From: an uncultured Acidobacteriota bacterium
GTDB taxonomy: Bacteria > Acidobacteriota > Polarisedimenticolia > Polarisedimenticolales > Polarisedimenticolaceae
Direction of reading: 5' to 3'
DNA: 34,341 nt
Assembly: GCA_945787955.1 (NCBI GenBank)
Contig: CALZKF010000008.1
Location: 1-34,341, forward strand
Below the pieces are notes generated by a model, which did not search any database, had not been told where the DNA came from, and was given only the letters and a program-made list of their open reading frames with translations. A program made the translations under genes and the position numbers. Shown piece after piece: positions 7,413-15,222 of this stretch. Numbering within the stretch: position 1 is the first letter of the stretch; the number at the start of each line of letters is the position of its first letter.

Positions 7413-7687
7413 CGATTCTCCGTCGTCGACTCCAGGAGAGGATAGAACCGGGGTGTATTTTGTGCCAGCCGAACAACTTGATTCACCAAAACAGAGTTGC
7501 AAAATGGATAGAATCCAGATCTAGGTCGTCTCCCTCGGCGTTACCTGGTTGTACTGCATCATGAAGACGGTTTCTGATCAGGCCGGCGATAGTGGATAGT
7601 GTCGATCCATAATGAGTTGAATCCCGCTTGCCTTGGGTCTCCCTTTGAGGCGTTAATGGAATGTTAGCCAAGGTGGGAGGGTTCATT
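7413..7687. other. Divergent intergenic region between ferredoxin and pentaheme cytochrome genes
   Basis: This 275-bp region has no convincing gene; the small frames here lack family features. It must contain the promoters for both divergent redox genes, but I find no clear -35/-10 pair. The only firm element is AGGTGGGAGG ending at 7680, the Shine-Dalgarno for the cytochrome's GTG start. Confidence 0.4.
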
Positions 7688-8818
7688 GTGTCGATCAGAC
7701 TGTTCGTTGGATTGTTGCTGCCTGTCGTTGTTCTAGCGACATCGCTTCAGGTCACCGCAGCCGCCACGATAGAGGGCAGCGAGCAGTGCGGACGGTGCCA
7801 TACGACCATTTATCAGTCCTGGAAGAACTCGGTCCACGCAAACGCCCTGGATAACGACAATTTCCTGGCGGCGTACCGGGCCACAGAGGAAACCGGTGAC
7901 ACCGCCCGTGCCAAACTTTGCCTGCAGTGTCATGCACCGGTCACCAGGCTGAACGGGGACAGCGAACTGCTGTACCACCGGACCTGGGAAGGGGTGAACT
8001 GCGATATCTGCCACAGCGTGGCCGCCGTGAAGCAGACCAAGACCGGGTTCGAACCGGTCCTGAAGCCTGGTGAGGTGAAGTACGGCCCGTTCGAAGATGC
8101 GGTTGCCGGCGCCCACAAGGTCCAGGGCACCGCGATCCACACCCAATCGGAAATGTGCGCCTGGTGCCACCAGTACACCAACCCGGAGGGTACGGCGATA
8201 CTGGCGACCTGGTCCGAGTGGAAGAAGAGCAAGGCGGCGGAGAAAGGCTTGACCTGCCAGAGTTGCCACATGGCAGAGGCCTCCGCCAACGCCACCGACC
8301 CGAGGCTGGACCGGGACCCGGCAGCCCGGATCAACCTGCATTCCACCCCTGGCGCCCACTCCATGGAACAGCTGCACAAGGCCCTTTCGGTATCGCTGCG
8401 GCCGAAGCGTGATGGAGACAACCTGGACGTGGTGGTCGTGATCACCAACAAGGGTGCCGGTCATGCCGTTCCCACCGGCATGCCGGGCCGCCGCGTGGTT
8501 ATGACAACCGAATTGCGGGTGGTCGGCGGCGAGACCTACAAGGCGACCCGGGTGTTCGGGAAAAGCCTCAATACAGCCGCCGGAGAGCTGATTACCCGGG
8601 CCAGGGACTACTTCGTACCGGGAGTGCGTTTGGGTTCGGATACGACGATCCAGCCCGACGAGCAGCGCAAGGAGCTGTTCCACTACAAGGTTCCTGCACG
8701 TTCCACGGCGATTCTTACCGTGAAGATGTTTTACGAGTACAGCTATTCCGAGGCGGTAGGGGGGCAGGACCGGATCAATTTCCTGTCCGAAACCAGGACC
8801 ATCCAACCGACCCGCTGA
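7688..8818 (+). CDS. Pentaheme c-type cytochrome, cytochrome c554-like
   Basis: A 376-residue periplasmic protein. A signal peptide (hydrophobic core VGLLLPVVVLATSL, probable cleavage after VTAAA) precedes five CXXCH motifs at about residues 34, 78, 105, 157 and 190. The first half resembles cytochrome c554/c-prime-type multiheme domains (SEQCGRCH, then YQSWKNSVHANA). The second half, from about residue 215, has no heme motifs and is beta-rich (LDVVVVITNKGAGHAVPTG), a fold often attached to these cytochromes. The GTG start at 7688 is chosen because GGGAGG lies 7 nt upstream and gives a clean signal peptide; an ATG at 7661 in the same frame lacks one. It likely carries electrons between periplasmic partners, perhaps including the octaheme proteins; this is inference. 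Confidence 0.85.
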   Translation: MSIRLFVGLLLPVVVLATSLQVTAAATIEGSEQCGRCHTTIYQSWKNSVHANALDNDNFLAAYRATEETGDTARAKLCLQCHAPVTRLNGDSELLYHRTWEGVNCDICHSVAAVKQTKTGFEPVLKPGEVKYGPFEDAVAGAHKVQGTAIHTQSEMCAWCHQYTNPEGTAILATWSEWKKSKAAEKGLTCQSCHMAEASANATDPRLDRDPAARINLHSTPGAHSMEQLHKALSVSLRPKRDGDNLDVVVVITNKGAGHAVPTGMPGRRVVMTTELRVVGGETYKATRVFGKSLNTAAGELITRARDYFVPGVRLGSDTTIQPDEQRKELFHYKVPARSTAILTVKMFYEYSYSEAVGGQDRINFLSETRTIQPTR

Positions 8819-8836
8819 AGATCCGGATCGGGTGAC

Positions 8837-9388
8837 TCAGCTGCGGCCGATCGCCTCGGTGACATGCTGAATCCTGTCAACGTTCACCAGAACCGCACGA
8901 CCGTTGCAGTACAGCGCAAGGAAGGGGCAACGGCTCATGTTCAGGTAGTCCAGCGCCCGCCGATGGGCGTCCGGTAGACGAGCGAAGAACGTACCGCTCA
9001 CACTCCTCCGTTCGGAGAAGGTGATTGTCACTCCGATCTCCCTGGCGTCGGGCTTGTCCAGGTATTCGATCTCGTATCGCCCGTTTTCGATCTCAAGCAT
9101 GGTGATGGCCGACTTGCTGAGAAGGAGGTGCCGGCCGGCTGTCGCCACCGGTATAAACTTTTCAGACATGTTGTTCAGCCGGTCCAGCAGCCTCCCCGGA
9201 TCTCCGCTGGCACGCTCCACGCTTGTGTACAGTTCGCCGTCGATGATGTTTTCATCCGCCAGCCTGATGCGGGCTTTGACACGTCTGCGGGCCACCCAGA
9301 ATTGCTTCTTTTTCCCGGGGGCGCTCACGGTCCTGTCCGTTGCAGCAGGTGTCCGCCCATGTGGACCCGTATCCTGGAATGAACTCAT
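8837..9388 (-). CDS. Hypothetical protein with a duplicated beta-rich domain (DUF6812-like)
   Basis: A 183-residue cytoplasmic protein without signal peptide or membrane helix. After a polar N-terminus and a basic stretch (KKKQFWVARRRVKARI), it holds two related halves. The first runs IRLADENIIDGELYTSVERA, then GRLLDRLN, FIPVA and LLLSKSAITMLE. The second runs VTITFSERRSVSGTFFARLP, then RALDYLN, FLALY and AVLVNVDRIQHVTE. Each reads as strand-GxLY/F-R...LDxLN-FxPxx-LLxxxxI, so a tandem duplication is likely. I believe such proteins fall under DUF6812, but I am not certain. GGGAG precedes the ATG by 5 nt, and a good promoter lies at 9432-9459. It ends 18 bp from the convergent pentaheme gene. 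Confidence 0.65.
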   Translation of the reverse strand: MSSFQDTGPHGRTPAATDRTVSAPGKKKQFWVARRRVKARIRLADENIIDGELYTSVERASGDPGRLLDRLNNMSEKFIPVATAGRHLLLSKSAITMLEIENGRYEIEYLDKPDAREIGVTITFSERRSVSGTFFARLPDAHRRALDYLNMSRCPFLALYCNGRAVLVNVDRIQHVTEAIGRS

Positions 9389-9431
9389 CCTTGCTCCCTG
9401 TCCCGATGAATCGATTTATCGCCTGATTTAA

Positions 9432-9459
9432 GAATACTTATATTAGTAGAAAGGTCAAA
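9432..9459 (-). promoter_or_regulatory. Sigma-70-type promoter for the gene at 8837-9388
   Basis: On the minus strand TTGACC (9454-9459) and TATTCT (9432-9437) are separated by 16 bp in an AT-rich island. The predicted start lies about 37 nt before the ATG at 9388. The TATTCTTAA core resembles the palindrome at 3521-3532. Confidence 0.55.
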
Positions 9460-9480
9460 TTCAAAAGTGTAATATAATTA

Positions 9481-9496
9481 AAATTAACTAATTTTC
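9481..9496. promoter_or_regulatory. AT-rich inverted repeat, candidate operator
   Basis: AAAATTA-AC-TAATTTT is a perfect 7-bp inverted repeat with a 2-bp centre. It lies in the AT-rich island between the gene at 8837-9388 and the two-component operon, upstream of the -35 of the minus-strand promoter. It could bind a regulator acting on either side. Confidence 0.35.
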
Positions 9497-9595
9497 CGGC
9501 GAACTAAACCGCCCCGACAGACTGTAGCTAGGTTTCACCCAGCCGCTCCTTTCGTCTAGCCACCGGCAGTACAATCGTTCCCTTCGGAGGTAATC

Positions 9596-9619
9596 ATGAA
9601 TCAGTCGCTCATCCCATGA
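9596..9619 (+). CDS. Seven-codon leader ORF coupled to the histidine kinase gene
   Basis: The only strong Shine-Dalgarno before the kinase, GGAGG at 9586-9590, lies 5 nt from ATG 9596. It opens the frame MNQSLIP and then TGA at 9617-9619. That stop overlaps the kinase start codons (ATG 9616, ATG 9619), which have no ribosome site of their own. This is the layout of translational coupling. A candidate TACAAT -10 box is at 9570-9575. The peptide itself has no recognisable function. Confidence 0.5.
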   Translation: MNQSLIP

Positions 9620-11229
9620 TGAATGCGCGCCGTCTGGTCATTGCGCTGGGGATCCTGACCATCCTGGCCATCGCGCTTTCGTTCTGGACCTTCCGTGAAG
9701 CCCGGCTGCAGAAAAGAGAGATGGAGCGGACCATGCAGGCCGAGGTTTCAGTAGTGGCCAGGTCCCTGGTTCCGGCGTTGGCCGCAGCCTCGTCATCGGC
9801 GAGGGAGCTGAAGGAACTGGTCGGCTGGAAGCTGATGGACAACGCACGGCTGCTGGGGCGGCTTGAGAAAGGGGCGGCGATGCCCGGCCGATGGCTGGGT
9901 CGGATCTGTGAGGAGAACGGGCTGGACGCCCTCGCCATTCTGGATGACCGCTGCAGGATCGTGGAACAGAGCGGTGATCTGGGAAGGCTCGATCTGACCC
10001 AGCCGGTGCTGCAGGAAGTCTGCTCCGGAAAGGTCCAGGAGTTCGTGTTCGACTGGCCCGAGGAGGGGGGGCACGGCCTGGTGGCGGTGGCGGTGGCGAC
10101 CTCCGGCGGCGGTGGCGTGGTGGTCGGTACCGAGGCTTCGGTGGCGTTTGCATTCGCCGGACGCCTGGGCGTATCGAACCTCCTGCAGGCCACCGCCGGG
10201 ACCGGCAACGTGCTGTACCTGAGTTTCCAGGAGCGCTCCGGCGGAAGCATGACGGAAGCATCCTGGGACGGCGGCCCGGTACCGCTTCAAGCCGTGGCGC
10301 AGTTGCGGGGTCGCTCGGTGTTCGAGGTCGCGGTGCCGGTGGAAGGTCCGGCCGGGACCAGCGGCGTCCTCCGGGTCGGTCTGGACGAGGCGCCTCTGGC
10401 CAGAGCCACTTCCAGCGCGGCGCGGCGCACCGCCCTTGTGAGCCTGGCCATGACGGCGCTGGTCTTGGCCAGTTCCGCCCTGGCCCTGGTAATCCGGGCC
10501 AGGTCGGCCGAACGGGTGGAGAATCTCCAGCACCTCAGCGACCTTGAGAAGCAGCGCAGCCGGTCCGAACGGCTGTCTTCCGCAGGTGAACTGTCCGCCG
10601 GTGTAGCTCACGAGATCCGGAATCCCCTCAATGCCATCTCCATTGCCGCACAGCGCATCCGGCGGCAGAAAAGCGAAGAAGATGTCTGCTACCGGTTCGC
10701 CGATACGATCCTGTCGGAGGTCGTCCATATGGAGGAGATCCTGAAAGGGTTCCTGGACCTGGCCAAGCCGACACGGGGGGAAAAGGAAACGGTGGACATG
10801 GTCGTCCTGGCCGGTGAAGTCGTGCGTTTGCTGGAAGCGGAAGGCGCCGAACAGGGGATCGGCCTGCTGCTGGAGCATTCAGAACAGGTTATTGCGGTTC
10901 ACGGTGACCGGGCCTGCCTCCGCCGATCCATCGTGAACCTGATCCGGAACGCGATCCAGGTGTCGCCGCGGGACAGTACGGTCGAAATCGCTCTCGCGTC
11001 TTTCGGCGAGAAGGTGCGCATTACAGTAAGCGACCGGGGGCACGGCATGGAGGGAGACGTGCGCGAGCGGGCATTCGACCCGTTCTTCACGACCCGGGCC
11101 GAAGGTTCCGGGTTGGGACTGCCGCTGGTCCGCAGGGTTTCCGAGGAGCACGGTGGCTGGGCCCAGCTCCTGGACCGTGAAGGAGGCGGCGTTAACGCAA
11201 TGATGGAAATATCACGGGGAAAGGCATGA
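9616..11229 (+). CDS. Membrane sensor histidine kinase (NtrB/ZraS-like class)
   Basis: A 537-residue sensor kinase. Transmembrane helix 1 is at residues 6-23 (LVIALGILTILAIALSFW). An extracytoplasmic sensor of about 240 residues follows, with no recognised fold. Transmembrane helix 2 is around residues 275-295 (LVSLAMTALVLASSALALVI). A short linker leads to the HisKA domain with GELSAGVAHEIRNPLNAISI (phospho-accepting His332), then a HATPase_c domain with N box NLIRNAIQ, G1 DRGHGM and G2 GSGLGLPLVRR. No PAS or HAMP domain is clear. The start is ATG 9616 (or 9619), coupled to a short leader ORF. The stop overlaps the response regulator start (ATGA), so the pair forms one operon. The signal is unknown. 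Confidence 0.9.
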   Translation: MMNARRLVIALGILTILAIALSFWTFREARLQKREMERTMQAEVSVVARSLVPALAAASSSARELKELVGWKLMDNARLLGRLEKGAAMPGRWLGRICEENGLDALAILDDRCRIVEQSGDLGRLDLTQPVLQEVCSGKVQEFVFDWPEEGGHGLVAVAVATSGGGGVVVGTEASVAFAFAGRLGVSNLLQATAGTGNVLYLSFQERSGGSMTEASWDGGPVPLQAVAQLRGRSVFEVAVPVEGPAGTSGVLRVGLDEAPLARATSSAARRTALVSLAMTALVLASSALALVIRARSAERVENLQHLSDLEKQRSRSERLSSAGELSAGVAHEIRNPLNAISIAAQRIRRQKSEEDVCYRFADTILSEVVHMEEILKGFLDLAKPTRGEKETVDMVVLAGEVVRLLEAEGAEQGIGLLLEHSEQVIAVHGDRACLRRSIVNLIRNAIQVSPRDSTVEIALASFGEKVRITVSDRGHGMEGDVRERAFDPFFTTRAEGSGLGLPLVRRVSEEHGGWAQLLDREGGGVNAMMEISRGKA

Positions 11230-12581
11230 GTCTGGATCTCCGGCTTCTTGTGGTGGACGACGAGGAAAAACAACGAGCCCTCCTGGCAGGGTTCTTCCAG
11301 GAACTGGGAGCGGAAGTCCACCAGGCCGCAGGAGGCCGGGAGGCGCTGGCAATGATCCGATCCACCCTGGTGGACGTGGTGGTGACCGATTACCGCATGC
11401 CCGGGATGACCGGCCGTGAACTGTTGAGAGAGGTCAAGGCGCTGAACCCGGAGATCCAGGTGGTGATCGTCACCGCCTACGGCGCCGTCGAAGATGCGGT
11501 CGGCTGTCTAAAGGACGGCGCCGCCGATTACCTGTCCAAGCCGCTGGATCTGGATGAGATGGAGCATGTGCTGCAGCGGCTGGAGGAGCGACGCCACCTG
11601 GTCCGGGAAAATCTCGAGCTGAAACATCGCCTGGGATCGTTTGAGTCCGTGCCCGGGATCGTCACCTGCGGTGGCGCCATGACGGACGTGCTTTCGACGG
11701 TGTCCCGGGTGGCCGCCTCCCCGGTATCGGTCCTGCTGCTGGGGGAGAGCGGCACCGGCAAGGAATTGATCGCACGAGCGATCCATCAAGCCGGCAGCCG
11801 ACGGGGCGGTCCGTTCGTGGCGGTGAACGGCAGCGCCCTCTCGCCGACCCTGCTGGAGAGCGAACTGTTCGGCCACGAAAAAGGTGCTTTCACCGGCGCA
11901 GACCGGATGCGGATCGGCAGGCTTGAGGCGGCGACCGGAGGGACCCTCTTCCTGGATGAGATCGGCGACCTGCCGCCGGAGGTTCAGGTCAAGCTGCTCC
12001 GGGTCCTCCAGGAAAGGACCATTGAAAGGGTCGGATCCACCCTGTCGATCCCGGTGGACGTGCGGGTGATCTCCGCCACCCACCGGGACTTGCTGGCGGA
12101 GGTTCGCGAGGAGCGTTTTCGGGAGGACCTCTATTACCGTCTTGCCGTGGTGGCTATCGAGATTCCGCCCTTGCGCCGTCGCCGGGGAGACATCCCGCTG
12201 CTGGTGGAGCATTTCGCCACCCGGTACGACGGCGGCGGCGCGGCCAAGCCGTTCTCCAGTGAGGCGATGGACCTCTTGATGAGATATGACTATCCCGGCA
12301 ACGTCCGGGAACTGGAGAACATCGTCCAGCGCGCTCTGGTGCTGGCCCGATCCGACTCGGTAACACGTCACGATCTGCCACCGGCGGTACAGGAACGGTT
12401 TTCGGAGCAGGCCGGCCCGGCCGCCGATGCTCTTTCACTCCCGGCCCGGGTAGGAGCGCTCGAGAAAGAGATGATCGAGAACGCCCTGGAGGCTGAGGAC
12501 GGCAACCAGTCCAGGGCCGCCGGCCGATTGGGGATCTCCGAGCGGGCCCTGCGCTACAAACTTTCAAAGCTCCGCCGCTAG
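11226..12581 (+). CDS. Sigma-54-dependent response regulator (NtrC family)
   Basis: A 451-residue activator with three domains. The receiver spans residues 1-120, with acidic pocket D11/D12, phospho-acceptor D55 (VVVTDYRMPG) and K at ADYLSKPLD. The AAA+ sigma-54 interaction domain has Walker A GESGTGKE at about residues 173-180, GAFTGA for contact with sigma-54, and Walker B GGTLFLDEIGDLP. The C-terminus is a Fis-type helix-turn-helix (NQSRAAGRLGISERALRYKL). It is the cognate regulator of the upstream kinase: their genes overlap by 4 bp. I do not see a convincing -24/-12 promoter in the window, so its targets may be elsewhere. The stop codon is the first base of a long inverted repeat. Confidence 0.93.
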   Translation: MSLDLRLLVVDDEEKQRALLAGFFQELGAEVHQAAGGREALAMIRSTLVDVVVTDYRMPGMTGRELLREVKALNPEIQVVIVTAYGAVEDAVGCLKDGAADYLSKPLDLDEMEHVLQRLEERRHLVRENLELKHRLGSFESVPGIVTCGGAMTDVLSTVSRVAASPVSVLLLGESGTGKELIARAIHQAGSRRGGPFVAVNGSALSPTLLESELFGHEKGAFTGADRMRIGRLEAATGGTLFLDEIGDLPPEVQVKLLRVLQERTIERVGSTLSIPVDVRVISATHRDLLAEVREERFREDLYYRLAVVAIEIPPLRRRRGDIPLLVEHFATRYDGGGAAKPFSSEAMDLLMRYDYPGNVRELENIVQRALVLARSDSVTRHDLPPAVQERFSEQAGPAADALSLPARVGALEKEMIENALEAEDGNQSRAAGRLGISERALRYKLSKLRR

Positions 12582-12630
12582 TTTCGGGGACAGGCACCTT
12601 AACCCGGGTTTTGGTGCCTGTCCCCGAAAC
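12581..12630. repeat. Perfect 18-bp inverted repeat with palindromic loop (GGGGACAGGCACC family)
   Basis: The arm GTTTCGGGGACAGGCACC (12581-12598) is matched exactly by its complement at 12613-12630. The 14-nt loop contains the palindrome AACCCGGGTT. It begins on the last base of the response-regulator stop codon. The stem would be a strong transcript end structure, although no T-run follows. The core GGGGACAGGCACC differs by one base from the repeat at 1946-1972. This is a REP-like element, possibly of the kind moved by REP-associated tyrosine transposases; that link is inference, and no such transposase is in the window. Confidence 0.7.
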
Positions 12631-12990
12631 CGATACGGCAGCTTTTGTCGAGGCCGGCAGCCGGTTCGACGTAATTGTCGAATTCCGATACGGACCTTCC
12701 CAAGTTTACTTGTAAAGAAAGAACTTCTTGATCGTCAGGCAGGCATGGATGTTGCTTTTCCTTGAAGGGTGCAAGGGAGATGCGTTCATGCTCCGGAGAT
12801 CACATCCAGTCCCCCCCATCATTGGTCTGTCTCCGGACCGGCAAGTTCCGCCTCTGGTGCTACCAGCACGATCGATTCAACATGCAGTGCAGCACGGACA
12901 CTGCGGTTCGTCACCGGTGAGCCCTTGCACAATCGAACGCATCTCCCTGTTTTTATCTCCTGTCCGCCTGCTTGATTCCCGATAGGCACC
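12631..12990. other. Intergenic region of about 360 bp with inverted repeats, no convincing gene
   Basis: No open frame here shows family features or a good codon pattern. It holds an inverted repeat TTCGAC-GTAATT-GTCGAA at 12665-12682, a second TTTAC-TT-GTAAA at 12705-12716, and two direct copies of CCGATACGG at 12630-12638 and 12685-12693. These could be regulator sites. An 85-codon frame beginning at 12728 was judged non-coding. Confidence 0.4.
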
Positions 12991-13452
12991 ATGACCCTCC
13001 GGATCTGTGTTCTCCTGTTGGTGACATCATCGGGAGTCCAGGTGAATCCTGCGAGTCCCGACCTCGACCCCCGGAATAAAGGCCAGGCCCATGCTTTTCT
13101 GATTGTCACCGGCTCCGTGGCAGGCCTCGGTCATGTCGCAGGCGAAGGCGGCCTGGATCTGGTAACAGCCACGATCCGGACCAGTAACGGGACAGTTTCG
13201 GTCGGCCTCGCTCCGGCGTCGGTCTTCCGGCAGTCCGGCTTCATGCTTCGGGAAGGGGATCGGGTGGCGATGCGGCTGTTCCGGATCCCGGCAGCAGAGC
13301 CGCCTCGGGCGCAGATGATCCACAACCGCACCACGGAGAAGTCCATCAGAATGCGAAGCATCCGTGGTGAGCCGCTCTGGGACGGTGAAGGGCGCTGGCA
13401 CGGTGGTTTCTGCGTCCACGGCATGGATGACGAAAACGCCTCCCGGCGTTGA
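12991..13452 (+). CDS. Hypothetical protein, probable exported OB-fold protein
   Basis: A 153-residue predicted protein. The first 17 residues (MTLRICVLLLVTSSGVQ) are weakly signal-peptide-like. The core resembles small bacterial OB-fold proteins: VTGSVAGLGHVAGEGGLDLV, then strands ATIRTSNGTVSVGLAP, a segment with LREGDRVAMRLFRIP, and a final SIRMRSIRGEPLWDGEGRW that matches the RxLRLRDExGxPLW end of that group. The Shine-Dalgarno is poor, so the start is uncertain. The next gene follows after a short gap in the same direction. An opposing frame on the other strand looks like a shadow of this gene and the exonuclease. Confidence 0.55.
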   Translation: MTLRICVLLLVTSSGVQVNPASPDLDPRNKGQAHAFLIVTGSVAGLGHVAGEGGLDLVTATIRTSNGTVSVGLAPASVFRQSGFMLREGDRVAMRLFRIPAAEPPRAQMIHNRTTEKSIRMRSIRGEPLWDGEGRWHGGFCVHGMDDENASRR

Positions 13453-13510
13453 CCTCCCTTTCCTGGTGTAGCATGTGCGCTTGACGCTGCCTGGAGGCGT
13501 GGAGTCTCTT

Positions 13511-14206
13511 GTGCCGGAAAACTGCAACAACCGACCGCTTCCCTCCCGCCTGGAATGGCGACTTGCCGAAGGGAAGGTGGAGGCCGTTCCCGAACCGTGT
13601 GCTCCGGGAGGCTCGTGGATCGCCCTGGATTTCGAAACCGCCAACGAACAGCGCGCCAGCGCCTGCGCCGTCGGTATAGCCCGGGTGTCTGCCGGCCGTG
13701 TAGTGGACCGCCGGTCCTGGCTTGTTCGGCCGGCGGAGTTGAGGTTCAGCGGCATCAATGTCTCGATTCACGGCATTACCGAGGATGACGTCCGCGGTGC
13801 GCCTACCTTCGACCGGCTGTGGCCGGAACTAAAACCTATCCTGTCCCAGGGGACGGTCATCGCCCACAACGCCGGGTTCGACATGAGCGTCCTGCGCCAC
13901 ACGCTGAACCTCTACCGCATCCCGTTTCCTCCTATCCGGTACCTCTGCACCGTCACCCTGTCCCGATTGACCTGGCCCCGGCTGTCCAACCACAAGCTGA
14001 ACACGGTGGCGGACCACCTGGGGTTGAGCCTGAAACACCACGACGCCGAAGACGATGCCGTGGCCTGCGCCGGTATTTCCCTGCATTGCTGCCGGCGGAC
14101 CGGCGCCATGGATGTGGATGAGCTGGCGGACCAGCTCGGCATCCGCCACGGCCGCCTGCACCGCCATGGCTACACACCCCCCCGTCGAACCCGACCCAGC
14201 CCCTGA
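13511..14206 (+). CDS. 3'-5' exonuclease, DnaQ/RNase T-like (DEDDh)
   Basis: A 231-residue exonuclease-domain protein. The DEDDh motifs are visible: Exo I IALDFETAN, Exo II VIAHNAGFDMSVLRH, and Exo III with HHDAEDDAVACA giving the general-base His and last Asp. The first about 35 residues are a variable lead-in. Members of this group either proofread DNA as the epsilon subunit or trim nucleic acids; no polymerase gene is near, so a stand-alone exonuclease is likely. The start is GTG 13511, chosen because GGAG lies 6 nt upstream; an in-frame GTG at 13475 has no such site. Just past the stop, 14214-14229 can form a short GC hairpin. Confidence 0.82.
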   Translation: MPENCNNRPLPSRLEWRLAEGKVEAVPEPCAPGGSWIALDFETANEQRASACAVGIARVSAGRVVDRRSWLVRPAELRFSGINVSIHGITEDDVRGAPTFDRLWPELKPILSQGTVIAHNAGFDMSVLRHTLNLYRIPFPPIRYLCTVTLSRLTWPRLSNHKLNTVADHLGLSLKHHDAEDDAVACAGISLHCCRRTGAMDVDELADQLGIRHGRLHRHGYTPPRRTRPSP

Positions 14207-14213
14207 CCCACGA

Positions 14214-14229
14214 CCCGGCTCAAGCCGGG
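14214..14229 (+). terminator. Weak hairpin after the exonuclease gene
   Basis: CCCGGC-TCAA-GCCGGG makes a 6-bp GC stem with a tetraloop, 8 nt after the exonuclease stop. There is no following T-run, so intrinsic termination is doubtful. Confidence 0.3.
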
Positions 14230-14306
14230 GCGTTGCTCATCGCCGTGGCGACCGCCGTCCTGGGGCTGAATTAGGTTAAAATAAAGGCACAATTTCGATC
14301 ATTTCT

Positions 14307-14342
14307 GGTTCGGCGTGAAGGTTCGGCGTACTTTTGTATAAT
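14307..14342 (+). promoter_or_regulatory. Promoter region of DAHP synthase with a tandem direct repeat
   Basis: TATAAT at 14337-14342 lies 10 nt before the ATG at 14353, and no Shine-Dalgarno is present, suggesting a very short leader. Two direct copies of GGTTCGGCGT (14307-14316 and 14320-14329), 13 bp apart, cover the expected -35 area, where no good -35 is seen. Together they look like an operator or activator site. Confidence 0.45.
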
Positions 14343-14352
14343 TCGGTGCCAC

Positions 14353-15222
14353 ATGAATAAAGTAGAACTGCCCGATCTAAGCGTTTTGAGGCGGTGTTGG
14401 CCGGAGTATGCCGCCGCCGGGGAGACCCATGTCGTCTCGGTTGGAGGGGTACGGATCGGCGGCCCCGAGACGACGATCATTGCCGGCCCGTGCACCGTGG
14501 AATCCCGTGAGCAGACCCTGAACATCGCCCGGGAAGTCCGCAAGCTCGGCATCAGGCTGATGCGGGGCGGCGCCTTCAAGCCACGGACCAGTCCCCATTC
14601 GTTCCAGGGTCTTGGAACCGAGGGCCTGGAGATACTTGCCGAAGCGCGCCGGGAGACCGGTCTGGGTATTGTGACCGAGGTGCTGGATCCCAGAAGGGTC
14701 GAGGAAGTCGCCTCATACGCCGACATGCTCCAGGTCGGGTCCCGGTCGATGCAGAATTTCCCGCTGTTGACCGAAGTCGGCAAGACCCGCATGCCGGTTC
14801 TCCTGAAGCGGGGCTGGAGCGCCACCCTGATGGAGTGGTTGTGTGCCGCCGAATACATCGCCCGGGAGGGCAATCGCAACATCGTGCTGTGCGAGCGGGG
14901 CGTACGGACCTCCAGCCAGTTAAGCCATGCCCAGTGCGTACTGGACCTGAATGTCATCCAGCCGCTGCGGCAGGCCACGCCGTTGCCGGTCATCGTCGAT
15001 CCATCCCACGCAACCGGCGACTGGACTCTGGTGGAGTCGGTAAGCCGGGCGGCACTGGCCACCGGGGTCCATGGCCTGCTCATCGAGGTCGTGGAGGACG
15101 GTGTGGACCGGCAGAGTCTGAGATGCGACGGCGACCAGGGCATCACACCGGACATCCTGGCCGGTATCGTAGCCGCAGCCGGAGGCAGCGCCGTCGCGGC
15201 CGCCTCCCGCAGGACGTCATGA
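14353..15222 (+). CDS. aroF: 3-deoxy-7-phosphoheptulonate (DAHP) synthase, type I beta/KDO8PS-like
   Basis: A 289-residue enzyme for the first step of aromatic amino acid synthesis: phosphoenolpyruvate plus erythrose 4-phosphate give DAHP. Motifs run in order: IIAGPCTVESREQ, MRGGAFKPRTSPHSFQGLG, IVTEVLDPR, LQVGSRSMQNFPLL, VLLKRGWSATLMEWLCAAEY, ILxCERGVRTS-like LCERGVRTS, and PVIVDPSHATGDWTLV. The length and lack of a long regulatory N-terminal or chorismate mutase domain suit the short type I beta form. KDO-8-phosphate synthase is a related alternative, but the KPRTSPHSFQGLG block favours DAHP synthase. Its stop codon overlaps the ATG of the next gene (ATGA), so the two are probably translated together. 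Confidence 0.9.
   Translation: MNKVELPDLSVLRRCWPEYAAAGETHVVSVGGVRIGGPETTIIAGPCTVESREQTLNIAREVRKLGIRLMRGGAFKPRTSPHSFQGLGTEGLEILAEARRETGLGIVTEVLDPRRVEEVASYADMLQVGSRSMQNFPLLTEVGKTRMPVLLKRGWSATLMEWLCAAEYIAREGNRNIVLCERGVRTSSQLSHAQCVLDLNVIQPLRQATPLPVIVDPSHATGDWTLVESVSRAALATGVHGLLIEVVEDGVDRQSLRCDGDQGITPDILAGIVAAAGGSAVAAASRRTS

Noticed and set aside
7440-7470. Possible sigma-54 promoter (TGGCAC) before the ferredoxin gene
   Set aside because: TGGCAC occurs on the minus strand but the GC element at the -12 position is missing.
12728-12985. 85-codon frame in the 360-bp gap after the two-component operon
   Set aside because: An internal ATG at 12788 has a fair ribosome site, but the protein looks random (Pro/Ser/His-rich) and no conserved pattern is visible.
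13027-13758. Minus-strand frame spanning the OB-fold and exonuclease genes
   Set aside because: Crosses two plausible plus-strand genes, with no family features of its own.
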